A stretch of 64,000 bases of DNA from Nemertoderma westbladi (Eukaryota > Xenacoelomorpha > Nemertodermatida > Nemertodermatidae): NCBI GenBank assembly GCA_032718475.1, contig JAUCBJ010006954.1, positions 1-64,000 of the forward strand. Reading direction: 5' to 3'. A program made the translations under genes and the position numbers. This document shows positions 26,001-36,250 of this stretch, piece by piece. The notes beneath the pieces were generated by a model that saw only the letters and a list, made by a program, of their open reading frames with translations, made no database searches and was not told the DNA's origin. Within the stretch, counting starts at the first letter, position 1. The number at the start of each line of letters is the position of its first letter.

Positions 26001-29000
26001 GTTTAATCCACAATAGTTCGGAAGCCCACAACTGTCGAGGACAAAACATTATTAAAACTTGGTTACAATTAAATAAATTGCATAGAAAGCCACTGAAAGA
26101 ATGCCATTTCAAAATTCCTAAGGGCATTTTGCCCTGAGTGCGTTTTGCCCTGATTATGTATGTAATAATGCGGACATTTTTCACTTTTGTGTTGAATTAA
26201 GCCATACAATGTAAATAATATAATTATAAATTTTTTGGTGATTAAAAGGCGCCTGAACTGATCTAGCGATTACCGGGTTACTCATGGTGTAAAAGTATGA
26301 AACGGGCAATCGCTATTACCATAACAATATTTCTCACTGCAATATTTACCTTAATTTCCATAACAAGCAACCTACTTGTAACTTTGTTACAATAACAACC
26401 AACCTACTGTATTTGTAACTTTGTTACAGCAACAACCAACCTACTTGTAACTTTGTTACAATAACAACCAACCTACTGTATTTGTAACATTTTTACAATA
26501 ACAACCAACCTATTTGTAACTTTGTTACAATAACAACCAACCTATTTGTAACTTTGTTACAATAACAACCAACCTACTTGTAACTTTGTTACAATAACAA
26601 CCAACCTATTTGTAACTTTGTTACAGTAACAACCTACCTACTTGTAACTTTGGTACAATAACAACCACCTACTTCTAACTTTATTTCAATAACAACCAAC
26701 CTACTTGTAACTTTGTTACAATAACAACCAACCTATTTGTAACTTAGTTACAATAACAACCAACCTACTTGTAACTTTGTTACAATAACAACCAACCTAC
26801 TGTATTTGTAACATTTTTACAATAACAACCAACCTATTTGTAACTTTGTTACAATAACAACCAACCTATTTGTAACTTTGTTACAATAACAACCAACCTA
26901 CTTGTAACTTTGTTACAATAACAACCAACCTATTTGTAACTTTGTTACAGTAACAACCTACCTACTTGTAACTTTGGTACAATAACAACCACCTACTTCT
27001 AACTTTATTTCAATAACAACCAACCTACTTGTAACTTTGTTACAATAACAACCAACCTATTTGTAACTTAGTTACAATAACAACCAACCTACTTGTAACT
27101 TTGTTACAATAACAACCAACCTACTGTATTTGTAACATTTTTACAATAACAACCAACCTATTTGTAACTTTGTTACAATAACAACCAACCTATTTGTAAC
27201 TTTGTTACAATAACAACCAACCTACTTGTAACTTTGTTACAATAACAACCAACCTATTTGTAACTTTGTTACAGTAACAACCTACCTACTTGTAACTTAG
27301 TTACAATAACAACCAACCTACTTGTAACTTTGTTACAATAACAACCAACCTACAGTATTTGTAACTTTGTTACAATAACAACCAACCTATTTGTAACTTT
27401 GTTACAATAACAACCAACCTACTTGTAACTTTGGTACAATAACAACCAACCTATTTGTAACTTTGTTACAATAACAACCAACCTACTTGTAACTTTGTTA
27501 CAATAACAACCAACCTATTTGTAACTTTGTTACAGTAACAACCTACCTACTTGTAACTTTGGTACAATAACAACCAACCTATTTGTAACTTTGTTACAAT
27601 AACAACCAACCTACTGTATTTGTAACATTTTTACAATAACAACCAACCTATTTGTAACTTTGTTACAATAACAACCAACCTATTTGTAACTTTGTTACAA
27701 TAACAACCAACCTATTTGTAACTTTGTTACAATAACAACCAACCTACTGTATTTGTAACATTTTTACAATAACAACCAACCTATTTGTAACTTTGTTACA
27801 ATAACAACCAACCTATTTGTAACTTTGTTACAATAACAACCAACCTACTTGTAACTTTGTTACAATAACAACCAACCTATTTGTAACTTTGTTACAGTAA
27901 CAACCTACCTACTTGTAACTTTGGTACAATAACAACCACCTACTTCTAACTTTATTTCAATAACAACCAACCTACTTGTAACTTTGTTACAATAACAACC
28001 AACCTATTTGTAACTTAGTTACAATAACAACCAACCTACTTGTAACTTTGTTACAATTACAACCAACCTACTTGTAACTTTGTTACAATAACAACCAACC
28101 TACTTGTAACTTTGTTACAATAACAACCAACCTACTGTATTTGTAACATTTTTACAATAACAACCAACCTATTTGTAACTTTGTTACAATAACAACCAAC
28201 CTATTTGTAACTTTGTTACAATAACAACCAACCTACTGTATTTGTAACATTTTTACAATAACAACCAACCTATTTGTAACTTTGTTACAATAACAACCAA
28301 CCTATTTGTAACTTTGTTACAATAACAACCAACCTACTTGTAACTTTGTTACAATAACAACCAACCTATTTGTAACTTTGTTACAATAACAACCAACCTA
28401 TTTGTAACTTTGTTACAATAACAACCAACCTACTTGTAACTTTGTTACAATAACAACCAACCTATTTGTAACTTTGTTACAGTAACAACCTACCTACTTG
28501 TAACTTAGTTACAATAACAACCAACCTACTTGTAACTTTGTTACAATAACAACCAACCTACAGTATTTGTAACTTTGTTACAATAACAACCAACCTATTT
28601 GTAACTTTGTTACAATAACAACCAACCTACTTGTAACTTTGGTACAATAACAACCACCTACTTCTAACTTTATTTCAATAACAACCAACCTACAGTATTT
28701 GTAACTTTGTTACAATAACAACCAACCTATTTGTAACTTTGTTACAATAACAACCAACCTACTTGTAACTTTGTTACAATAACAACCAACCTATTTGTAA
28801 CTTTGTTACAGTAACAACCTACCTACTTGTAACTTTGTTACAATAACAACCACCTACTTGTAACTTTGTTACAGTAACAACCTACCTACTTGTAACTTTG
28901 TTACAGTAACAACCTACCTACTTGTAACTTTGTTACAATAACAACCACCTACTTGTAACTTTGTTACAGTAACAACCTACCTACTTGTAACTTTGTTACA

Positions 29001-32000
29001 ATAACAACCACCTACTTGTAACTTTATTTCAATAACAACCAACCTACTTGTAACTTTGTTACAATAACAACCAACCTATTTGTACCTTTTTTGCAATAAC
29101 AACCAACCTACTTGTAACTTTGTTACAATAACAACCAACCTAATTGTAACTTTGTTACAATAACAACCAACCTACAGTATTTGTAACTTTGTTACAATAA
29201 CAACCACCTACTTGTAACTTTGTTACAATAACAACCAACCTACTTGTAACTTTGTTACAATAACAACCAACCTATTTGTAACTTTGTTACAGTAACAACC
29301 TACCTACTTGTAACTTTGTTACAATAACAACCACCTACTTGTAACTTTGTTACAGTAACAACCTACCTACTTGTAACTTTGTTACAGTAACAACCTACCT
29401 ACTTGTAACTTTGTTACAATAACAACCACCTACTTGTAACTTTGTTACAGTAACAACCTACCTACTTGTAACTTTGTTACAATAACAACCACCTACTTGT
29501 AACTTTATTTCAATAACAACCAACCTACTTGTAACTTTGTTACAATAACAACCAACCTATTTGTACCTTTTTTGCAATAACAACCAACCTACTTGTAACT
29601 TTGTTACAATAACAACCAACCTATTTGTAACTTTGTTACAATAACAACCAACCTACTTGTAACTTTGTTACAATAACAACCAACCTAATTGTAGCTTTGT
29701 TACAATAACAACCAACCTACAGTATTTGTAACTTTGTTACAGTAACAACCAACCTACTGTATTTGTAACTTTGTTACAGTAACAACCAACCTACTTGTAA
29801 CTTTGTTACAATAAAAACCACCTACTTGTAACTTTATTTCAATAACAACCAACCTACTTGTATCTTTGTTACAATAACAACTGTTACAATAACAACCAAC
29901 TTTCTTGTAACTTTGTTACAATAACAACTGTTACAATAACTGTTACCTACTGTATTTGTAACTTTGTTACAGTAACAACCAACCTACTTGTAACTTAGTT
30001 ACAATAACAACCAACCTACTGTATTTGTACCTTTTTTGCAATAACAACCAACCTATTTGTAACTTTGTTACAATAACAACCAACCTACTTGTAACTTTGT
30101 TACAATAACAACCAACCTACTTGTAACTTTGTACAATAACAACCAACCTACTGTATTTGTAACTTTGTTACAGTAACACCCAACCTACTTGTAACTTTGT
30201 TACAATAAGAACCAACCTATTTGTAACTTTGTTACAGTAACAACCTACCTACTTGTAACTTTGTTACAATAACAACCACCTACTTGTAACTTTATTTCAA
30301 TAACAACCAACCTACTTGTAACTTTGTTACAATAACAACCAACCTATTTGTAACTTTGTTACAGTAACAACCTACCTACTTGTAACTTTGGTACAATAAC
30401 AACCACCTACTTCTAACTTTATTTCAATAACAACCAACCTACTTGTAACTTTGTTACAATAACAACCAACCTATTTGTAACTTTGTTACAGTAACAACCT
30501 ACCTACTTGTAACTTTGGAACAATAACAACCAACCTCTCTTATAGGCCAGTCAGCCTCCCTATAGGTCAACCGACAATGAAACCTCAACTTCTCTAATAT
30601 CGGCTGGCAGACAGTGTGAACCACTATTCTGCAGAGGATGCACTTCCTTGCCGAACCAGCTTGGGGCGTCAGACATCCAGGGTAGCCGACATAACAATAG
30701 TTAGCTCTGGAAGAGGTGTCAACCCATAGATGGTCTCCAGGGCGGTTGTCACCCTAAACAAAGATAACAATCCATCAGATGGTGAGATAATGTACAGTAT
30801 GTTGGTATGTTGATGATCCATGTCATGGATGGATGTTGATGATCCATTGATCCACCTCTAGATTAATTCAGATTTCACTGGCCTGCTCTTTGGGTGTAAC
30901 ATTGTATCAATTAAATAATCTAAGAAAGATTGAAAATCTGCCAGTATGGTGGAGCGAAATATAGCGAAAATACTAAATTTATATTTTAAAGTAACTCTAC
31001 TTCTCTAACTCTGCTCTAACTGTACTGTACTGTACTCGCTCTGTACTGCTCTAACTGTACTGTACTGTACTCGCTCTGTACTGCTCTAACTGTACTGTAC
31101 TGTACTCGCTCTGTACTGCTCTAACTGTACTGTACTGTACTCGCTCTGTACTGCTCTAACTGTACTGTACTGTGCTCGCTCTGTACTGCTCTAACTGTAC
31201 TGTACTGTGCTCGCTCTGTACTGCTCTAACTGTACTGTACTGTGCTCGCTCTGTACTGCTCTAACTGTACTCTACTGTGCTCGCTCTGTACTGCTCTAAC
31301 TGTACTGTACTGTGCTCGCTCTGTACTGCTCTAACTGTACTGTACTGTGCTCGCTCTGTACTGCTCTATCTGTACTGTACTGTGCTCGCTTTGTACTGCT
31401 CTAACTGTACTGTACTGTGCTCGCTCTGTACTGCTCTAACTGTACTGTACTGTGCTCGCTCTGTACTGCTCTAACTGTACTGTACTGTGTTCGCTCTGTA
31501 CTGCTCTAACTGTACTGTACTGTGCTCGCTCTGTACAGCTCTAACTGTACTGTACTGTGCTCGCTCTGTACTGCTCTAACTGTACTGTACTGTGCTCGCT
31601 CTGTACTTCTCTAACTCCCGACATGATCAATAATTACAAATAACACAACACATTAGATTTTTATTTCGATTTGAGAAGAGATGCCCATTGATACATAATC
31701 ACTAATCAGGAATTCTCTGCATTATATTTTCATAATCGCGTGTGGAAAAGTCTAACTAAGTATGTTTAAAATTAAGTGGCGTGAGGCAACTTCCTTAGAT
31801 TGAAATAAAAAATATAAAATACGAAACTTGTTATTTTTGCGTGTTCATACATATTCTTAAACGAGTTTAATTTCAAAATGTAGAAAATTTTCACTCCATT
31901 GGCAATCTTCTTAACTGCAAGCAATAATTTACAAAATTCCTTTCATTTATTTAATCATTTCTAAAATTAAATTTTTGATCAAGAAAATATATCCTGTCAA

Positions 32001-32824
32001 TAGTGTAAAAAGTGCCTAATAAGAATTCAACCAAAGGGTGCTAGAGGTTATCAAAAGATTACAGAAGTTATCACCAGTTATAGCAAGCATGTATTCGACT
32101 AGATATCCCAACAAGTGGTTTTTGAATCGCCATACCATGTCCTTCTTTTTTGTAAGTGTTTCCATACAAAATAACTAAACGTTGTCTATCTTTATGTACA
32201 GAACATAAATCCGAACATGTAACTCTAAGAAATGTGAGGTATCAAGATCCGGTAGTATTTCCAGGTCAATCATTTACCTGAACCGCTATCCGAATGGTTA
32301 GAGCACCGCAATTCCAACGTGGAGGTCACCAGTTCGATCCCACCCAGATGTCATTGCCGACTTTGCAAATGCTCTGCCCAATGAAAGTTATAAGACTAGG
32401 AAACCATTCATTCAAGCAAATCACCAATAATAAGGGACATTTTACAATTGCCTTGCCCAATTAGGGGGCCAAATTACAATGCCCCCCCCCCCCCCCCCCA
32501 CACACACACCACCTCCTCCCATCTTACTAGAATCTTAGTTTAATTAATTCATCCATTGAATCCAAACACACAAATATGTGGAAGTCACCGTTTTGTTCAT
32601 TAAATATGTAATAATAAAATAACTATACCTAGTTTAAACAATATATTATAGGGTTATGCGTGCACACGGGCCAAAGTATTACACAATGCTTGGGTCTTGC
32701 TCTGCCGCCCCAATTTTAAATCCAATAATAACTTACCGACCAATTTACTTTTGCTTGTCTTATAATCTTCCCATTATTGTCCTGGGAGATTTTCAGCGGT
32801 ATTTTTGATGATGATGACGCCTTC
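13896..32824 (-). CDS. Type IV (zeta/iota-like) diacylglycerol kinase gene, ten internal exons, partial
   Basis: This host enzyme phosphorylates diacylglycerol to phosphatidic acid and so ends DAG signalling. Ten exons, listed separately, join in consistent phases to about 532 residues. In order they give an N-terminal linker (QAKVNWS), a C1 domain ([17 protein letters not shown]), an extended C1 domain ([36 protein letters not shown]), the catalytic domain ([29 protein letters not shown]) and the accessory domain ([38 protein letters not shown]). NNYFSLG and QVDGEP followed by KL fit zeta/iota better than epsilon or theta. The basic MARCKS-like segment that vertebrate zeta has between C1 and catalytic domains is not seen. 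First exons, C-terminal ankyrin repeats and the stop codon are not identified. Introns are rich in repeats. Confidence 0.95.
14598..14795 (-). CDS. DGK exon 9 (accessory domain)
   Basis: The acceptor is CCCACCAG and the donor CTG|GTTAGT. The exon has 66 codons, phase 0 at both ends. It starts [11 protein letters not shown] and contains [15 protein letters not shown] and [15 protein letters not shown]. These match the zeta/iota accessory domain in order and spacing. Confidence 0.93.
15205..15324 (-). mobile_element. tRNA-derived SINE with a conserved central domain
   Basis: Read on the minus strand, a tRNA-like head has a box A-like TTAGTTGGTTGAGCGC and a box B-like GTAGGTTCAGCCC. It is followed by a body ending GGGGTCGATAAAATAAGAACC. 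That last stretch resembles a deeply conserved SINE core known from molluscs and other eumetazoans; this is recalled knowledge and not checked. The copy lies in a kinase intron. Exact ends are not defined. Confidence 0.65.
15916..16113 (-). CDS. DGK exon 8 (accessory domain start)
   Basis: The acceptor is TTTATAG and the donor ATT|GTACGT. The exon has 66 codons, phase 0 at both ends. It encodes [20 protein letters not shown], then [20 protein letters not shown] and ends EEIMLI. The NNYFSLG-DA signature is typical of type IV DGKs. Confidence 0.94.
16663..16733. repeat. Perfect 34-bp palindrome with 3-bp loop
   Basis: Bases 16663-16696 and 16700-16733 are exact reverse complements (arm starts ACGTGGTAACCAATGACGGC). 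CATTACT-AACGCCGT-like sequence also occurs at about 16545 and a diverged form near 16775, so this hairpin may be the centre or end of a small inverted-repeat element in the kinase intron. It has no coding capacity. Confidence 0.85.
17219..17332 (-). CDS. DGK exon 7 (hinge of the catalytic domain)
   Basis: The acceptor is GTTTTCAG and the donor AAG|GTGTGT. The exon has 38 codons, phase 0. It encodes [14 protein letters not shown] and [10 protein letters not shown]; the IL..V..G..V.LDRW pattern is characteristic of DGKs. Confidence 0.92.
18729..19960 (-). pseudogene. Non-LTR retrotransposon copy B, 5'-truncated, with 8-bp target duplication
   Basis: Same family as copy A at 11.1 kb but in the opposite orientation, inside a kinase intron. 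It starts within RT ([14 protein letters not shown]) and runs through [28 protein letters not shown] and the post-RT domain to the same 3' end (GATCCTAGTAG). ATTGGCTA lies immediately outside both ends (18721-18728 and 19961-19968), a target-site duplication consistent with target-primed reverse transcription. A frame change after VVDYA (about 19640-19665) and another near 19150 break the ORF. Confidence 0.88.
20304..20329. repeat. (AAAC)n microsatellite
   Basis: About six uninterrupted AAAC units just downstream of kinase exon 6, within the intron. Confidence 0.9.
20387..20555 (-). CDS. DGK exon 6 (ATP-binding GGDGT)
   Basis: The acceptor is TTTTTAG and the donor AAC|GTAAGT. The exon is 169 bp; its first base completes a split glycine codon with the last two bases of exon 5. 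It encodes [24 protein letters not shown] and [21 protein letters not shown] is the conserved nucleotide-binding loop of the DAGK catalytic domain. Confidence 0.96.
21377..21549 (-). CDS. DGK exon 5 (catalytic domain start)
   Basis: The acceptor is TTCCTCAG and the donor GTTGG|GTGAGT. The exon starts in phase 0 and ends with two bases of a split codon. It encodes [20 protein letters not shown] and [17 protein letters not shown], the opening of the catalytic domain. The zeta-type basic MARCKS-like segment expected just before it is not encoded in this exon or in exon 4. Confidence 0.94.
21890..24010 (-). pseudogene. Decayed non-LTR retrotransposon in a kinase intron
   Basis: Fragments in several frames read in order on the minus strand. 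They are an endonuclease end ([15 protein letters not shown], about 23950-24000), a linker (about 23277-23680), a pre-RT and early RT part ([25 protein letters not shown], about 23020-23211), RT motif A ([16 protein letters not shown], about 22820-22864) and a C-terminal [17 protein letters not shown] (about 22010-22070). Many stops and frame changes separate them. It differs from the copy A/B family. Confidence 0.8.
24295..24411 (-). CDS. DGK exon 4 (end of extended C1 domain)
   Basis: The acceptor is TTTTTTTTAG and the donor GGG|GTAGGT. The exon has 39 codons, phase 0 at both ends. It encodes [24 protein letters not shown] and [10 protein letters not shown]. The C...C.LG.HA...PPTWI pattern is the extended cysteine-rich domain of DGKs. 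Confidence 0.93.
24647..25673. mobile_element. ~1-kb element with long diverged inverted repeats
   Basis: About 150 bp at the left (GCGTATTCCCAATC at 24647, CCTGGGATTGG, TGAAATCATGTAAGGA) is repeated in inverse order at the right end (TCCTTACATGATTTCA, CCAATCCCAGG, GATTGGGAATACGC at about 25660-25673). No ORF with a transposase signature lies between. It is a probable non-autonomous DNA transposon inserted in a kinase intron. Confidence 0.72.
25827..25961 (-). CDS. DGK exon 3 (extended C1 domain)
   Basis: The acceptor is TTAATAG and the donor TCT|GTGAGT. The exon has 45 codons, phase 0 at both ends. It encodes [20 protein letters not shown] and [15 protein letters not shown]. The HHWV...C..C...[10 protein letters not shown] order matches the second (extended) C1 domain of zeta/iota. 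Internal CTACAG at 25885 looks like an acceptor but is coding, because the frame and homology continue through it. Confidence 0.94.
26361..30534. repeat. 4.2-kb minisatellite, 32-bp unit, in a kinase intron
   Basis: About 130 copies of AACTTTGTTACAATAACA + ACCAACCTACTTGT, with unit variants. Each unit contains an inverted repeat TTGTAAC-AAA-GTTACAA. A longer variant containing CTACTGTATTTGTAACATT recurs at about 26473, 26798 and 27121, giving a higher-order period near 324 bp (ten units) at the left side. On the gene's strand each unit contains AG|GTTGGT, the same sequence as the exon 2 donor as modelled, and the array begins at that donor. Confidence 0.96.
30535..30753 (-). CDS. DGK exon 2 (first C1 domain)
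   Basis: The acceptor is TTTGTTTAG. The donor is modelled as AGAG|GTTGGT, the only nearby GT giving phase 0 to match exon 3. The exon has 73 codons. It encodes [34 protein letters not shown] and [20 protein letters not shown]. The HLW...CYVG..C...C..C...H..C spacing fits the first C1 domain of zeta/iota. Confidence 0.93.
31010..31612. repeat. 35-bp minisatellite, about 17 copies
   Basis: Tandem copies of CTCTAACTGTACTGTACTG + TGCTCGCTCTGTACTG. Left copies read TACTCGCTC and later copies TGCTCGCTC, so two subfamilies are ordered along the array. A 65-codon frame inside it only translates the repeat. It lies in the intron between kinase exons 1 and 2 of this list. Confidence 0.95.
32275..32345 (+). 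mobile_element. Probable tRNA-derived SINE head
   Basis: AACCGCTATCCGAATGGTTA runs into GAGCACC (box A-like), and CCAGTTCGATCCC follows (box B-like), with tRNA-like spacing. Pairing of a full acceptor stem is not evident, so this is more likely a SINE or tRNA relic than a functional tRNA gene. A C21-like run and CA repeats follow at 32480-32510. Confidence 0.5.
32737..32824 (-). CDS. DGK exon 1 of the visible set (N-terminal linker)
   Basis: The acceptor is TAATTGTAG and the donor TCG|GTAAGT. The exon is 88 bp; its first base belongs to a codon split with an unseen upstream exon, and 29 codons follow. It encodes [19 protein letters not shown] and [10 protein letters not shown]. It fits the RKA...RQ...V.WS stretch before the first C1 domain of zeta. 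This is the shortest and least conserved exon of the set. Confidence 0.8.
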
Positions 32825-33149
32825 CTACAATTAGAAATTTACAACTAACATTAATAAACTTTTTACATGAAATTTGAAAAATAAATAGTTTTATCCTCCA
32901 TAATAAGAAATTTCTTTCAGTTAAACTAACAATAATAATACTTGTATTATGTACAAACAACAAGCTAGTATATACTACAATTAATAAGTCAGTATAGAAA
33001 CTAGCGAGCTGTACTACATCTATATACCACATTTGTTATTGTAATAGTAAATAGTATTGAGTTATTTATTATGAGATAAAGTAATTCAAACAGTATTTGT
33101 TATATAATAATTTCCTTTGGGTTTCTTTTCAGCATGACCTGTGTGTTCA

Positions 33150-33620
33150 TGGGCCTACGAAATAACAACCGTAACTAGTTCTTCTGGAATTACTGGAACT
33201 AAAACAATATCATTAGGTGGGTGTTTCACCCCACGAATTAACAACATATTTGAAAGTATGTAGCACAAAGGTCGACGAATTTTAACTGCTGCATTCAGCC
33301 CATCCAAAAATGAATCAAGCTCTGACACATTGATATGCATTGCGACTTTAACCAAACACCATCATCCACTACTACACCATCAACCTCAAGAAGAACTGCC
33401 CGAGCAAAGTCACTCGCATCTACAACAATTTGAAACAGTCTATTGTCCGTTTACAGGATCGTCACACTGGAGCATCTTGTATAAATCATTTACTAAATGA
33501 CAAACACAGTCATCAAGCTTGTCATCCCATGCGCCATAACTGTTTTTTTTAACCAGCTACAACAAACACATTAATAACCAGCCACGGGATAGTGGCCAAC
33601 CACTCATCCACACCATGAAA
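33150..33620 (-). pseudogene. Remnant of an LTR-retrotransposon pol (RNase H to integrase zinc region)
   Basis: On the minus strand VVDASDFARAVLLEVDG resembles the RNase H start of Ty3-like pol. About 200 bp later, in another frame, NDIVLVPVIPEELVTVVIS followed by AHEHTGHAEK resembles the H-H half of the integrase zinc-binding region. Stops and frame changes separate them, so this is a short dead fragment. Confidence 0.4.
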
Positions 33621-33732
33621 ACACTTCACTCTTTGTTAAGTTGTCTCGCTCAGTCAAAGGTAGTTTAAATTTTCGACTCCATTCTAATATGAGCCATTAT
33701 TTATTATTATATGAGTGACTACATTTGTTAAC

Positions 33733-34425
33733 TAATAAAATCCGATAACTTCGCCCCATTTTCGTAATTTAATACCAAATACTGTCTGCTGATTGGTTTT
33801 TAGGTGTTGACCAATGGCGTCTTGGATGAATCAATTCAGCATCATCAGATCAGTGTTCTAGTGTATTACAAGCATGGTACAGCCTGAAGGGGTAAAGTTA
33901 GAGGGAAACCGGTCGGGTGAGCCGGTACCCTACTACCCCAACACTACACTGCACGCATTATGGCGTACGGTACGGTACGATTTTTTGTAATTTGAGCGCC
34001 ATCTTGTGGTGTTTTGCCATCATTTTATTACACCTAAAAACCCAATCGGCACTTTTTACCCGCGCAGTGTTTTCGGTATTAATTCGCCTAAAATTATTGA
34101 TGATGTTAAATTTGTTCTATTTGATGTTAAATTATAAATTTAAATGTTTTTTGTGTAATTTTCTCTCAACTAAACTTTAAGAAATTTAATGAATTAATTG
34201 TTCCGCTATTTACCCGCCATATACGTGCCAAAATGATGAAATTAATTAATATTTTTCGTTATTTACCCGCCATAAAAACACAAGAAAAATCTTAAAATGG
34301 CGGGTTAATACCGATATCACATGGCGGATAAAATACGAAAGAGTGCCAACCAATCTTCAGAGACAGTAATTGGTATTAAATTACTTTTAGGGTCGAAAAT
34401 GGGGCGAAATTATCTGATTTTATTA
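33733..34425. mobile_element. 693-bp MITE with ~80-bp terminal inverted repeats
   Basis: The left end reads TAATAAAATCCGATAACTTC then GCCCCATTTTCG. The right end is its reverse complement with few differences (GGGGCGAAATTATCTGATTT then TATTA). Similarity continues inward over about 80 bp (AATTTAATACCAA, ACTGTCT, ATTGGTT). The interior contains TTACCCGCCAT repeats and no transposase. The plus-strand 87-codon frame inside has no recognisable domain. Confidence 0.83.
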
Positions 34426-34599
34426 ATAAAAAAATGTAAGTGTTCCTTCTAATAATACCGATCTCACTGGAAAGTGAGATTTTATTTAAAGTATTATAAT
34501 TTCGATATTTTCGATAATAATTTCGTCTTTTTCGTTATTTTCGGATTTTAAAACTATCCCTAAAATACAGAATTGAGATCTAAATCCAGTGTCAATTAA

Positions 34600-35048
34600 G
34601 ATGCGTCTCCTGACCACTATGCTTTTTCTTATTCACTCCATAAGGCCTCCAAAGCACAAGACATTGCGCAGGATGTTCCTCAAGGTGAAAGCAATATCAG
34701 TTAGTTTATCTAGATCAGTTAGGTACTTGGCTGGATTTCCTGGACTTCTGGAGCCAGTTTAGGTGGTGTTACCACCACCCCATCATCATTATGATGATAT
34801 AAAGACATGCGTAGAACATAGTCAACCACAATTATGAATAAGATGGTGTAAGTTTGTCACCAATGGTAAACACAAAGGTTGTTGAACCTCGTATATATAT
34901 TATCTGATTGCAGTAAAAGTTTCATCACGAATCCCATATAATAAAAGTATGCTGAACATACGTAAGCGAGAGACTGAACCGAATGTTACTTGAAGAAATC
35001 AATAAAGATAACAGCCAGATGTCTGCCTTTCTTTATTGATAGCTCTTC
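34600..35048 (-). pseudogene. Degraded LINE fragment, copy A/B family (copy C)
   Basis: Three blocks align in order to the minus-strand copy B. They are the post-RT AAGATGCGTCTC...TATTCACTCCA part, the TAGATCAGTTAGGTACTTGG part at the catalytic region, and the motif A region (CTGAACATACGTAAGCGAGA...AAAGATAACAGCCAGATG). Internal deletions and many substitutions make it an old copy. Confidence 0.85.
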
Positions 35049-36250
35049 ACATAAATTAAAGGAAATTACATACTATACCAGTCGTGGATGTAGTGTGCGC
35101 TAGAAGTTCTTCATTTTCACTTACTTTATTTGGAAAAGTTCTTGATATTTAGCTAATAATGGAATAATTTGTAAAAATTGAACTGAAGTTTTGCAATTAA
35201 GCAATATTTTATTATTTTATTATTGCTGTGATTTTGCACTTCATCTCTAGGTGGTTTGTGGCATACCGTAATCTTTTTTGAACATATTTTATTTGCATTA
35301 AATTAAAATTGAATATTAGCATAAATTCATCTTTAATTACCTATCTTCCACAAGATAATCGTCATCCGATGGTGTTAGACATTCGTCATATTCTTCCGCT
35401 ACCGCTAGTCTTTCGTTACCAGTAGTTGTCCCGCCCCTCCTTGGATCCATTGCAGTCTGTAAGTTGGGTACCCGTGTTAGTTGCTGAAAGTAGTTTATCA
35501 GAATGGTTCGCAGGTTAGTAATCCAACGATAGACAACGTTGCCTTGTGTCCACTCCTCGAAACCGCTTTCTGTTTCTATTTGTTCCAATTATATTATGTA
35601 ATTTTACATAGTTACTTATTTTTGCCTCTACGTAATGTTCTAGAAAGTTGATTTGCTGAGATATTAAATATATTAAACATAACCTGGAATAGATTGTTTT
35701 AATTCAATGGGGCACGATAAAAACAAGTATTACAAATATGATAATGGAAAATCACCACAATAGTCCAGTCAAAATAGGGCTCAACCTCGGACAAATTGCA
35801 ACAGAATTTAATTTAATATTTTCTAGACGCAAATTTTATGCTTATCAACATATCCAAAATCGGCCCAAATCGGGTTGTTGGAACTTGGTTAAATAGACCA
35901 TTTCACCATGGCCAAAGAAAGTCATACATAAACCAATCACCCATTTCCTATAATCCTACGGAATTCTAACCTTGACCTACCCCACCCAAATCACTATCGG
36001 AGAATCCGATGGGGTACTTTTTGAAACCCGGTTACCATGACAACTATGTGAATTACATCGTCGAAATTAATTGTACAGTAAATTTATGCAATTTTGGAAA
36101 CGTATCCGTATTGCTTGTTTCCATTGTTGAAAAATTAGGAAACTCTGTAATTATATTGTCGTTAATCATAATTGTTTTTTTCTAGATTCGGCGTTGAAGT
36201 GGATTAGTAGTTGGCCTTTAACCTAGGTAATAATCCTAAAGACCTTTTTT
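35049..36250. other. Non-coding AT-rich DNA
   Basis: No recognised gene. An 83-codon minus-strand frame at 35337-35588 is acidic (ERLAVAEEYDECLTPSDDDY). It has plausible coding composition and could be an exon of an unknown host gene, but no domain or clear splice pair supports it. Confidence 0.4.

Noticed and set aside
31277-31474. 65-codon frame [13 protein letters not shown] repeated
   Set aside because: Only a translation of the 35-bp minisatellite.
26361-31612. Possible CRISPR array
   Set aside because: Units are head-to-tail tandem repeats without unique spacers, inside introns of an animal gene.
32275-32345. Functional tRNA gene
   Set aside because: Boxes A and B are present but a paired acceptor stem is not; more likely a SINE head.
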